Shown piece by piece: positions 7,755-15,836 of a stretch of 64,000 nt of DNA; positions within the stretch are counted from its first letter, which is position 1; every line of letters starts with the position of its first letter. The stretch covers positions 4,383,501 through 4,447,500 of the forward strand of contig NZ_CP026121.1 of NCBI RefSeq assembly GCF_003330845.1, in the 5' to 3' direction. A model generated the notes under the pieces. That model ran no database searches, was not told where the DNA came from, and worked only from the letters and a program-made list of their open reading frames with translations. Source of the stretch: Streptomyces sp. Go-475 (GTDB taxonomy: Bacteria > Actinomycetota > Actinomycetes > Streptomycetales > Streptomycetaceae). The translations under genes were made by a program, and so were the position numbers.

Positions 7755-9518
7755 ATGCATCGGTACAGGTCCCACACCTGCGGCGAGCTCCGCTCCTCTG
7801 ACGTCGGCACCGACGTCCGGCTGAGTGGCTGGCTGCACAATCGGCGCGACCTGGGCGGCATCCTCTTCATCGATCTGCGCGATCACTACGGCATCACGCA
7901 GCTCGTGGCCCGTCCCGGCACCCCCGCCTACGAGGCCCTCGACAAGCTGTCCAAGGAGTCGACCGTCCGTGTCGACGGCAAGGTCGTCTCCCGGGGCGCC
8001 GAGAACATCAACCCCGAGCTGCCGACCGGTGAGGTCGAGGTCGAGGTCGGCGAGGTCGAGCTGCTCGGCGCCGCCGCGCCGCTGCCCTTCACCATCAACA
8101 CGGAGGACGGCGTCAACGAGGAGCGGCGCCTGGAGTACCGCTTCCTCGACCTGCGCCGCGAGCGCATGCACCGCAACATCATGCTGCGCACGGCGGTCAT
8201 CTCCGCCATCCGCCACAAGATGACGGCCCTCGGCTTCAACGAGATGGCGACGCCGATCCTGTCCGCGACCTCCCCCGAGGGCGCCCGCGACTTCGTCGTC
8301 CCCTCCCGCCTGCACCCGGGCAAGTTCTACGCCCTCCCGCAGGCGCCCCAGCAGTTCAAGCAGCTGCTGATGATCTCCGGCTTCGACCGCTACTTCCAGA
8401 TCGCGCCCTGCTTCCGCGACGAGGACGCCCGCGCCGACCGCTCGCCGGGCGAGTTCTACCAGCTCGACATCGAGATGAGCTTCGTCGAGCAGGAGGACGT
8501 CTTCCAGCCCGTCGAGAAGCTGATGACGGAGCTGTTCGAGGAGTTCGGCGGCGGCCGCCACGTCACCTCGCCGTTCCCGCGGATCCCGTTCCGCGAGGCG
8601 ATGCTGAAGTACGGCTCCGACAAGCCCGACCTGCGCGCCCAGCTCGAACTCGTCGACATCACCGACATCTTCGAGGGCTCCGAGTTCAAGGCCTTCGCCG
8701 GCAAGCACGTCCGCGCCCTGCCGGTTCCGGACGTCTCGGGCCAGCCCCGCAAGTTCTTCGACCAGCTCGGCGACTACGCCGTCTCGCAGGGCGCCAAGGG
8801 CCTGGCCTGGGTCCGCGTCGGCGAGGACGGCTCGCTGTCCGGCCCGATCGCGAAGTTCCTCACCGAGGAGAACGTCGCCGAGCTGACCAAGCGCCTGTCG
8901 CTGGCCCCCGGTCACGCGGTGTTCTTCGGCGCGGGCGAGTTCGACGAGGTCTCCAAGATCATGGGCGCGGTCCGGGTGGAGGCCGCCAAGCGCGCCGGGC
9001 ACTTCGAGGAGGGCGTCTTCCGGTTCTGCTGGATCGTCGACTTCCCGATGTACGAGAAGGACGAGGAGACCGGCGCGATCGACTTCTCGCACAACCCCTT
9101 CTCCATGCCGCAGGGCGGTCTGGAGGCCCTGGAGACCCAGGACCCGCTGGACATCCTCGGCTGGCAGTACGACATCGTCTGCAACGGCGTCGAGCTGTCC
9201 TCCGGCGCGATCCGGAACCACGAGCCGGAGATCATGCTCAAGGCCTTCGAGATCGCCGGCTACGACCGCGACACGGTCGAGGAGAAGTTCGCCGGCATGC
9301 TGCGCGCCTTCCGCTTCGGCGCCCCGCCGCACGGCGGCATCGCCCCCGGCGTCGACCGCATCGTCATGCTCCTCGCGGACGAGCCCAACATCCGCGAGAC
9401 GATCGCCTTCCCGCTCAACGGCAACGCCCAGGACCTGATGATGGGCGCGCCGACGGAGCTGGAGGAGGCGCGGCTGAAGGAGCTGCACCTGTCGGTGCGC
9501 AAGCCGCAGCCGAAGTAG
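7755..9518 (+). CDS. aspS: Aspartyl-tRNA synthetase
   Basis: A 587-residue bacterial-type class IIb synthetase attaching Asp to tRNA. It has an N-terminal OB-fold anticodon-binding domain (about 1-110, with [19 protein letters not shown]), motif 2 ([22 protein letters not shown]), the bacterial GAD insertion (about 290-410), and motif 3 (GVDRIVMLL). Length and domain order are normal. Actinobacteria usually lack AsnRS, so the enzyme is probably non-discriminating and works with GatCAB; that is family knowledge, not shown here. A hairpin terminator follows at 9540. The parS site sits in its upstream region. Confidence 0.97.
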   Translation: MHRYRSHTCGELRSSDVGTDVRLSGWLHNRRDLGGILFIDLRDHYGITQLVARPGTPAYEALDKLSKESTVRVDGKVVSRGAENINPELPTGEVEVEVGEVELLGAAAPLPFTINTEDGVNEERRLEYRFLDLRRERMHRNIMLRTAVISAIRHKMTALGFNEMATPILSATSPEGARDFVVPSRLHPGKFYALPQAPQQFKQLLMISGFDRYFQIAPCFRDEDARADRSPGEFYQLDIEMSFVEQEDVFQPVEKLMTELFEEFGGGRHVTSPFPRIPFREAMLKYGSDKPDLRAQLELVDITDIFEGSEFKAFAGKHVRALPVPDVSGQPRKFFDQLGDYAVSQGAKGLAWVRVGEDGSLSGPIAKFLTEENVAELTKRLSLAPGHAVFFGAGEFDEVSKIMGAVRVEAAKRAGHFEEGVFRFCWIVDFPMYEKDEETGAIDFSHNPFSMPQGGLEALETQDPLDILGWQYDIVCNGVELSSGAIRNHEPEIMLKAFEIAGYDRDTVEEKFAGMLRAFRFGAPPHGGIAPGVDRIVMLLADEPNIRETIAFPLNGNAQDLMMGAPTELEEARLKELHLSVRKPQPK

Positions 9519-9539
9519 GCGTACGGCGCACATCGTGTG

Positions 9540-9573
9540 AGTGGCCCGGAACCGGCGTCGGTTCCGGGCCACT
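9540..9573 (+). terminator. aspS terminator
   Basis: A 14-bp perfect stem (9540-9553 with 9560-9573) and 6-nt loop, 21 nt after the aspS stop. Confidence 0.8.
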
Positions 9574-9607
9574 TCGCTGGCCGTAGCGTGTGACCCAGGG
9601 GACAACG

Positions 9608-10729
9608 ATGTCAGACGCCGCGATATCCATACCCGAGGCCGAGCAGCGCGCGGTGGGCAAATTCCTGCGCCGCATGCTGCCGATCCTGGTCCTGATGCTG
9701 CTGGTCAACCAGATGGACCGGACGAACGTGGGCTTCGTCCAGGACGAACTGCGGGCCGACGTCGGGGTGAGCGCCACCGCCTACGGGCTCGGCGCGGGCC
9801 TGTTCTGCATCGGCTACGCGTTGTTCGAGGTACCGAGCAACATGTGGCTGGAGCGGTTCGGCGCGCGGATCCGGCTGACCCGGATCATGATCACCTGGGG
9901 CGCGTGATCGTGGCGATGTGCTTCATCCACAAGGTGTGGATGTTCTACGCCCTGCGCTTCCTGCTCGGTGTCGCGGAGGCCGGATTCTTCCCCGGGGCCC
10001 GATCACGGGCGCGCTGCTGGAGCTGCATGGCGCCGGGGGCATCGCCGGCTGGCGCTGGATGTTCGCCCTCGAGGGAGCCCTCTCCATCCTGGTCGGCTTC
10101 ATCGCCGGGTTCTTCCTCGTCTCCCGGATCCAGGACGCGAAGTGGCTCACGCAGGAGGAGAAGGACGCGCTGAGCGAGGCGGTGGCCCGGGACAAGGAGG
10201 CGCGGGACCGGGCGCCGTCCGTCTCCCGCTGGAAGCTGATCCTCCACCCGCAGGTGGCCGTACTCACCGCGGTCTTCTTCGCGATGGCGCTCACCGGCTA
10301 CGCGATCACGTTCTGGCTGCCGAGCCTGGTGGAGGAGATCGGCGGGCTGTCGTCCTTCCGCATCGGGCTGCTGTCGGCGATCCCGTGGATCTGCGCGGTG
10401 ATCGCGATGTACACGATGAGCCACTTCACGGACCGGGCCCCCGACCGGCGCCCCTACCTGGCGATCGCCCTGGTCCTCTCCGTGACCGGCACGTTCCTGG
10501 CGACGCTCGGGTCGCCCTGGTTCGGCCTCGCCGATGGCCCAGTCGTGCCTGGATCTGAAGATCGCGGCGCCGGGACTGGCGCTGGTCAACTCCATAGGAA
10601 ACCAACACGCTGTCGGCGGCGTCGGTGCTGGCGGTGGTGGGGGTGGCGTTCGTGCGGCATACGAACCGGGGGCGGATCAGCGGGCAGCCCACTGCGACCG
10701 GCAAGCCGATCGCGGAGGAGGCGCACTGA
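9608..10729 (+). pseudogene. Decayed MFS (anion:cation symporter-type) transporter
   Basis: Pieces of one transporter of the ACS/MFS_1 type appear in order in all three frames. From the ATG at 9608 (ribosome site CCAGGGGA) the first helices read well up to TRIMITWGA at 9907. The continuation YALRFLLGVAEAGFFPG is in another frame (about 9901-9995). ALLELHGAGGIAGWRWMFALEG through TGTFLATLGSPWFGL is in the third (about 10000-10540). The ends KIAAPGLALVNSIGN and LSAASVLAVVGVAFVRHTNRG change frame again before the stop at 10727-10729. Compared with intact relatives, about 45 residues are missing after FFPG and more in the last third. Several independent lesions mean this is not a single sequencing error. 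Confidence 0.85.
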
Positions 10730-10792
10730 CCGAGCCGCCTCAGGGCCCGCTCCTGGCGAGGGGCGGGCCCGAGCTGCTTTCCGGTCCGCTCA

Positions 10793-11206
10793 CTACTCCT
10801 CGACGAACAGATCCTCCGCCGTGGTGGCCGTCAGGGAGCGGTCGAACCACTGGGTGAGGGTGTCGAGGTCGGTGCAGGAGGTGATGCGGTCACGGGTTTC
10901 TCGGGGACGGGGATGCCGCGCTTCTCCAGGACGCGCAGGACCTACAGCACGGGGCCCGGGAGAACGAGCATCCCGGCGCTCCTGTGCCTCGACGGCGAGC
11001 AGGAACTCGTCTCCGTCGGACGTGCTGATGCGCAGGAGGGTGTCGATACGGCGTTCCAGCGGCCGGGTCTCCGTCACGTCGGGGGTGATCGCGTCCACGG
11101 TCGCCTTCTCGGGTAACGCGACGCCCAGCACATCGAAGACGGGTTTCAGGACCTCGGGCCGTTGCTGGAAGATGCGGTGCACTCCCTCGTGGGCTGATGT
11201 GACCAT
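10793..11206 (-). pseudogene. Truncated nuclease-like (Rpn/PD-(D/E)XK-type) remnant
   Basis: The first about 70 codons (MVTSAHEGVHRIFQQRPEVL through DEFLLAVEAQ) look like the start of a family of about 300-residue Streptomyces proteins that I recall as transposase/Rpn-like nucleases. LLAVEAQ would be the E-x-Q/K part of the nuclease core. The reading then jumps straight to the family's C-terminal end (TRDRITSCTDLDTLTQWFDRSL through AEDLFVEE), with VLEKRGIPVPEK left in a different frame. Most of the catalytic domain is deleted. It lies tail-to-tail with the dead MFS gene, so this 1.6 kb is an erosion zone. Confidence 0.7.
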
Positions 11207-11309
11207 ACGGGGGAACGTAAAGGGATCAAGCGGCGACGAGAGCAGAAGAAACGTTCAGTGCGGTGGGGGCGGCCGGGCGCGGTGGCTTCGCCCGGCCTGG
11301 TGCGCGGGG

Positions 11310-11675
11310 CTACCTCGCCACGAACTGGGTCAGGATGGCCTGGACCTCGTAGATGTCGACGCCCTTGGTGAAGGTCTTTTCGATGGGGGTGGGGGTGCCG
11401 GAGATCCAGATCTTCAGTTCGGCGTCCAGGTCGAACGTGCCGGCCGTTTCCACCGCGAAGTGCGTGATGCTGAGGTAGGGGACCGAGTGGTACTCGACCT
11501 TCTTGCCGGTGATGCCCTGCTTGTCGATCAGGATCAGGCGGCGGTCGGTGAAGAGGATGGTGTCGCGGATGAGGAGGAACGCGGCGTGGACCTGTTCGCC
11601 GTGGCCGAGGAGGCGGGCGTAGTCCTGCTGGGCGGAGGCGGGGTTGATGGTGTGCGCGTTGCCGAAGAGTGCCAT
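11310..11675 (-). CDS. Bacterial PH-domain protein (bPH_1/YokE-like)
   Basis: A 121-residue soluble protein filling a single bacterial pleckstrin-homology fold (PF08000). The motif order LIRDTILFTDRRLILIDKQGITGKK, then YHSVPYLSITHFAVETAG and a closing amphipathic helix (IYEVQAILTQFVA), is typical. The expected role is oligomeric scaffolding or stress-related binding; no ligand is known. The ATG at 11675 lies 68 nt downstream of the metG terminator on the same strand, so it probably has its own promoter. GGGGGG is near the start. Confidence 0.88.
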   Translation of the reverse strand: MALFGNAHTINPASAQQDYARLLGHGEQVHAAFLLIRDTILFTDRRLILIDKQGITGKKVEYHSVPYLSITHFAVETAGTFDLDAELKIWISGTPTPIEKTFTKGVDIYEVQAILTQFVAR

Positions 11676-11743
11676 GAACGAAAACCCCCCAGGTGATGTG
11701 CGGCGGCCGGGTGGCCGTCCTCAGGGGGATCTTCGCAAAGCGC

Positions 11744-11779
11744 GGGGCCCGGGAGAAGCTTCTCGTTCTCCCGGGCCCC
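11744..11779 (-). terminator. metG terminator
   Basis: A perfect 14-bp stem (11744-11757 with 11766-11779) and 8-nt loop, 26 nt beyond the metG stop and ahead of the PH-domain gene. Confidence 0.8.
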
Positions 11780-11805
11780 GTGCTGTAGCGAGCGTGTTAC
11801 CGCTG

Positions 11806-13422
11806 TTACGCGGTCGGCTTCTCCTCCAGGCGCGGGAAGAGGACCGCGCCCTTGGTGACCGTCGTGCCGGCGGGGAGCCTGCCCCAGGTGCCGGCCTCCT
11901 GGACCTTCTGGTCCGCGAGGGCGCCGAGGGAGGCCTCCGCGCCGAGGGAGTCCCAGAGCTTCTGGGAGGTCTCCGGCATCACCGGGTTGAGGAGGACCGC
12001 GACGGCGCGGAGGGACTCGGCGGCCGTGTAGAGGATCGTGGCCAGGCGGGCCCTGCCCTCGTCGGACGTGTCCTTCGCGACCTTCCAGGGCTCCTGCTCG
12101 GTGATGTAGCCGTTGACCTGCTTCACGAAGTCGAAGACCGCGAGGATGCCGCCCTGGAAGTCCAGGTCGTCGCCGATCCGGCGGTCCGCCTCCGCGACCG
12201 CCTTCGCCAGGCCGTCGTGGATCGCCTGCTCCGCCTCGCCGTCGGCCGTCGACGCCGGCAGCTCGCCGCCGAAGTACTTGCCGACCATCGCCGCGACGCG
12301 GGACGCCAGGTTGCCGTAGTCGTTCGCCAGCTCGCTGGTGTAGCGGGCCGAGAAGTCCTCCCAGGAGAAGGAGCCGTCCTGGCCGAACGCGATCGCGCGC
12401 AGGAAGTACCAGCGGTACGCGTCCACTCCGAAGTGCGAGGTCAGGTCCTGCGGCTTGATGCCGGTCAGGTTCGACTTCGACATCTTCTCGCCGCCGACCA
12501 TCAGCCAGCCGTTGGCCGCGATCCTGCCGGGGAGCGGGAGGCCCTGCGCCATCAGCATCGCGGGCCAGATCACCGCGTGGAAGCGGAGGATGTCCTTGCC
12601 GACCAGGTGGACGTCGGCCGGGAAGGTCTCCTCGAACTTGGCCTGGTTCTCGTTGTAGCCGACCGCCGTGGCGTAGTTCAGCAGGGCGTCGACCCACACG
12701 TAGATGACGTGCTTGTCGTCCCAGGGGATCGGGATGCCCCAGTCGAAGGTCGAGCGGGAGATGGAGAGGTCCTGCAGGCCCTGGCGGACGAAGTTCAGCA
12801 CCTCGTTGCGCGCGGACTCGGGCTGGATGAAGCCGGGGTTCGCCTCGTAGTGGGCGAGGAGCTTCTCGCCGTACTCGCTCAGCTTGAAGAAGTAGTTCTC
12901 CTCGCTGAGGATCTCGACCGGCTTCTTGTGGATCGGGCAGAGCTTCTGACCTGCGAAATCGCCCTCGCCGTCGAGCAGCTCACCCGGCAGCTTGTACTCC
13001 TCGCAGCCGACGCAGTACGGGCCCTCGTAGCCGCCCTTGTAGATCTCGCCCTTGTCGTACAGGTCCTGGACGAACTCCTGGACGCGGTCCGTGTGCCGCT
13101 TCTGCGTGGTGCGGATGAAGTCGTCGTTCGCGATCTCCAGGTGTTCCCAGAGAGGCTTCCACGCTTCGGTGACGAGTTTGTCGGCCCACGCCTGGGGGGT
13201 GACCCCGTTGGCCTCGGCCGTGCGCATGATCTTCTGACCGTGCTCGTCCGTGCCGGTGAGGTACCACACCTTCTCGCCGCGCTGACGGTGCCAGCGGGTG
13301 AGCACGTCGCCTGCGACGGTCGTATAGGCGTGGCCCAGGTGAGGAGCGTCGTTGACGTAGTAGATGGGGGTCGAGACGTAGTACGCCTTCGCCCCCTGCT
13401 TCTCGGATCCAGTGGCCGCCAT
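11806..13422 (-). CDS. metG: Methionyl-tRNA synthetase
   Basis: A 538-residue class Ia synthetase charging elongator and initiator tRNA-Met. The HIGH-type motif is HLGH (residues 28-31), preceded by YYVSTPIYYVNDAP. The connective-peptide zinc site is CVGC...CPIHKK. KMSKS is near residue 315 (GGEKMSKSNLTG). The C-terminal helical anticodon-binding domain ends without the dimerisation (Arc1p-like) extension, as in other actinobacteria. It is preceded on the same strand by the vWA gene with a hairpin between them, so it is probably transcribed separately. Called metS in S. coelicolor annotation. Confidence 0.97.
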   Translation of the reverse strand: MAATGSEKQGAKAYYVSTPIYYVNDAPHLGHAYTTVAGDVLTRWHRQRGEKVWYLTGTDEHGQKIMRTAEANGVTPQAWADKLVTEAWKPLWEHLEIANDDFIRTTQKRHTDRVQEFVQDLYDKGEIYKGGYEGPYCVGCEEYKLPGELLDGEGDFAGQKLCPIHKKPVEILSEENYFFKLSEYGEKLLAHYEANPGFIQPESARNEVLNFVRQGLQDLSISRSTFDWGIPIPWDDKHVIYVWVDALLNYATAVGYNENQAKFEETFPADVHLVGKDILRFHAVIWPAMLMAQGLPLPGRIAANGWLMVGGEKMSKSNLTGIKPQDLTSHFGVDAYRWYFLRAIAFGQDGSFSWEDFSARYTSELANDYGNLASRVAAMVGKYFGGELPASTADGEAEQAIHDGLAKAVAEADRRIGDDLDFQGGILAVFDFVKQVNGYITEQEPWKVAKDTSDEGRARLATILYTAAESLRAVAVLLNPVMPETSQKLWDSLGAEASLGALADQKVQEAGTWGRLPAGTTVTKGAVLFPRLEEKPTA

Positions 13423-13470
13423 GGTCGAAATCCTACTGGCCCGCTGAAGATCGACTCACATGCGTTTCGG

Positions 13471-13503
13471 GGGGTGGACAGGGCTTTCGGTCCTGTCCAC
13501 CCC
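13471..13503 (-). terminator. Terminator after the vWA gene
   Basis: A 12-bp perfect stem (13471-13482 with 13492-13503) begins 8 nt beyond the stop of the vWA gene and precedes metG. Confidence 0.75.
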
Positions 13504-13511
13504 GGGCGGGG

Positions 13512-15556
13512 CTACGGGCGCCAGTTCGCCAGTACGCCGTCGTAGAGCTGCTTGTCCGTGAGCTCTCGGGGGGTTTCGCCCGCGAGGAAGTGGGACGTGT
13601 TGGGGGTCTTGAGCTTGCGGAGGTAGTCGAAGGCCTTGTTCTCCGGGTCGCCGAAGGCGACGAAGGAGAAGAAGACGGTGGGGTGGGTCTTGGCGGCGTT
13701 CGTGAGGGCCTGGGTGGCGGGGGTCTTGGCGTCGGGGGCGCCGTCGGTCTGGAAGATCACCAGGGCGGGGGTGCCCGGGGTGGCTTCCTTGTCGTGGTGG
13801 GCGAGGACTGCTTCGACCGCCGCGTGGTAGCTGGTGCGGCCCATGCGGCCGAGGCCGGCGTGCAGGTCGTCGATCTTGTTCTCGTGGTCGGTGAGGGTGA
13901 TCTCGCCGGTGCCGTCGAGTTCGGTGGAGAAGAAGACGACCGGGACGGTGGCCTCGGGGTCGAGGTGGGCCGCGAGGGCGAGGGTCTGCTCGGCGAGGGC
14001 CTGGGCGGAGCCGTCCTTGTAGTACGGGCGCATGCTCGCGGAGCGGTCGAGGACGAGGTAGACCTTGGCTCGGGTGCCGGTGAGGTTGTGGGTCTTGAGG
14101 GTGGTGGTGGCTGCGCGGTAGGCGGTGGCGAGGGTGGGGGCGTGGGTCTTGAGCTGGGCGAGGGTGAGGGCGGGCTTGGGGGTCTGGGGCTCGGCCTCGG
14201 CTTCGCCTTCGGCCTTGTTGTTCCCACCCGCACCACCCGTGCTGCTTTCGTTGTCGGGTGCGGGTGGCCCCTGCGGGGGCTGGGCGCCGTCGGCGGCTGC
14301 GGGTTCGGGGGTGGCCGACGGTTCGGGGTCGGCTGTGGCCTTTGCGTCGGCCGTGGCCTTTGCGTCCGTCGTGGCCTCGGCGTCCCGCGTGGCTTGGGCG
14401 TCCCGCGTGGCCTCCGCGTCGGTCTCGGCTTCCGGTTCCGTGTCGGCCTTCGGCTCCTCGGTGGGGGCCGCCTCCGCCTCCGCTTCAGGTGTCTGTTCCT
14501 GCTGCGGCTCGGTCTCGGGTGCCTGCTCCGGCTCCGGCTGGGCCGGGGTGGGCTCGGCTTCCGCCTTCGGGGCGGGGTTCGACGTCTCCAGCGGTGCGTC
14601 GGTCTCGGCCGCAGCCTTCGCCTCTGGCTGGGCCTCGGGCTCGGGCTGCGCCTTGCCCTCCAGGGCGGCCTCGGGCTGTGCCGCCGAGGTCTCGGGCTCC
14701 GACGACGACCCGGGCTCGTCGATCGTGTGGGTCTCGGCGGCGCGCCCGGCTTCCGCAGGCTCCGCCACCGCCGGCTCGTCCGCCACCGGCTCCTCGGCGA
14801 TCTCCGGCTCGTCGGCCTTCGCCTTCTCGGCGACCGGCTCCGCCACGACGTCCGACTCGTCGGCACTCGGCTGCTCGGCGACCGGCTTCTCGTCCGTAGC
14901 CGCCCCCTCCGCTTCCGCCGTCGGCGTCACGGGCTCCACGACGGTCGGCTCCGCAGTGCCCGCCGGGTCCTCCGCAGCGGCGGGCTTCTCCGCAGCGGCG
15001 GGCTTCTCCGCAGCGGCGGGCTTCTCCGCAGTCGCGGGCTTCTCCGCAGCGGCGGGCTTCTCCGCAGTCGCGGGCTTCTCCGCAGCGGCGGGCTTCTCCG
15101 CAGTCGCGGGCTTCTCCGCAGCGGCGGGCTCCCCCGAACCCGTGGGCTTCTCCACAACCGCCGGCTCCTCCGAACCCGCGGGCTCCTCCGAACCTGCCGA
15201 CTCCCCGGCACCCGCCGACTCCCCCGGCCTCTCCCCCTCCGCCGGTCGCGACGGCCTCGGTACTGTCACGTTGTCGAAGGCCGCTGCCACGAGGTCGTGT
15301 TCGTCGGGGGACGACGGGCGGGGGTCGGGGACCGTGGCCGAGGGGTGGGCGTCGGCTCGGTGGTGGGGGACGGGACCTTCGGGTCCGGGGTGGTGGGGGG
15401 CGTCGAGGTCTGCTGGGACGGGACCGTGCTGGGGGACGCCGGCGGCTCCTGTGCGGGCGCCGCCCCCGTGGTCGTCTGCGCCGCACCCTCCGCCTCGGCG
15501 GTCCGTGACTTGCGGGACCGTCCGAACGCGTTCCGCAACCGAGTGAGAATGCCCAT
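13512..15556 (-). CDS. Low-complexity linker + vWA (TerF-like) protein, apparent frameshift near N-terminus
   Basis: The C-terminal about 210 residues ([24 protein letters not shown] region onward) form a vWA domain of the TerF-like class, with MIDAS motif DRSAS, QTDGAPD, and the end [13 protein letters not shown]. Before it lies a long Ala/Glu/Pro/Lys-rich linker, partly an 18-bp repeat array (14971-15204). The natural N-terminus [16 protein letters not shown] starts at 15556. However, the conserved [13 protein letters not shown] (about 15275-15310) is in a different frame, so a one-base shift is needed between about 15310 and 15500, where several runs of 5-6 G occur. It could be an assembly error, true inactivation, or phase variation. 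Soluble; function unknown, often linked with Ter proteins. Confidence 0.75.
14971..15204. repeat. 18-bp minisatellite encoding an EKPA(A/T)A-type repeat
   Basis: Thirteen consecutive 18-bp units. The first eight, plus most of the ninth, are nearly identical, and two variants (coding EKPAAA and EKPATA) alternate to give a 36-bp higher-order period. The last four units are diverged. The period keeps reading frame, so copy-number change alters only linker length. Confidence 0.9.
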
Positions 15557-15745
15557 GTGCGCGCAACCCTTCGCGTGAGTTGAAGCCCGTCAATCCCTGG
15601 CCAGGACGGACACGTAAGGTTAGCGGCCCTCCTGCGCGATCTTGGGCAGGGTCAGGTGTGCGGGATCCACCCTGTCAAGGGGCACATCCGGCCCGCGCAG
15701 GTGTCGCCACGCTGAATCGCCGCAACCCCCGTACGGCTGCTGTGG

Positions 15746-15767
15746 GTTCACTCGTTGTTCATCCGGG
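15746..15767 (+). promoter_or_regulatory. PHO-box-like direct repeat upstream of phoX
   Basis: GTTCACTCGTT followed by GTTCATCCGGG gives two 11-nt direct-repeat units, close to the Streptomyces PhoP consensus (GTTCACC repeated every 11 nt). A -10-like TACGGT lies 28 nt further on (15795-15800). The position fits PhoP activation of the PhoX gene when phosphate is low. Confidence 0.6.
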
Positions 15768-15836
15768 CGCCCGGCTCCCGCACGTATGTGCCCCTACGGT
15801 CACGCTGACACCATGGGCATCCAAGGAGAGAGCAAA

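Noticed and set aside
7731..9605. 624-residue open frame antisense to aspS
   Set aside because: aspS is unmistakable on the + strand; the reverse frame has only low-complexity sequence.
9608..11206. Insertion sequence between aspS and metG
   Set aside because: No transposase, terminal inverted repeats or target duplication were found; the fragments belong to a transporter and a nuclease-like protein.
14971..15204. Regular repeats resembling a CRISPR array
   Set aside because: Units are contiguous 18-bp coding repeats without unique spacers, and no cas genes are present.
13590..15578. Long + strand frames rich in Gly/Arg or Ser/Ala opposite the vWA gene
   Set aside because: They arise from reading the 18-bp repeats backwards. 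The minus strand encodes a vWA domain with an intact MIDAS motif.
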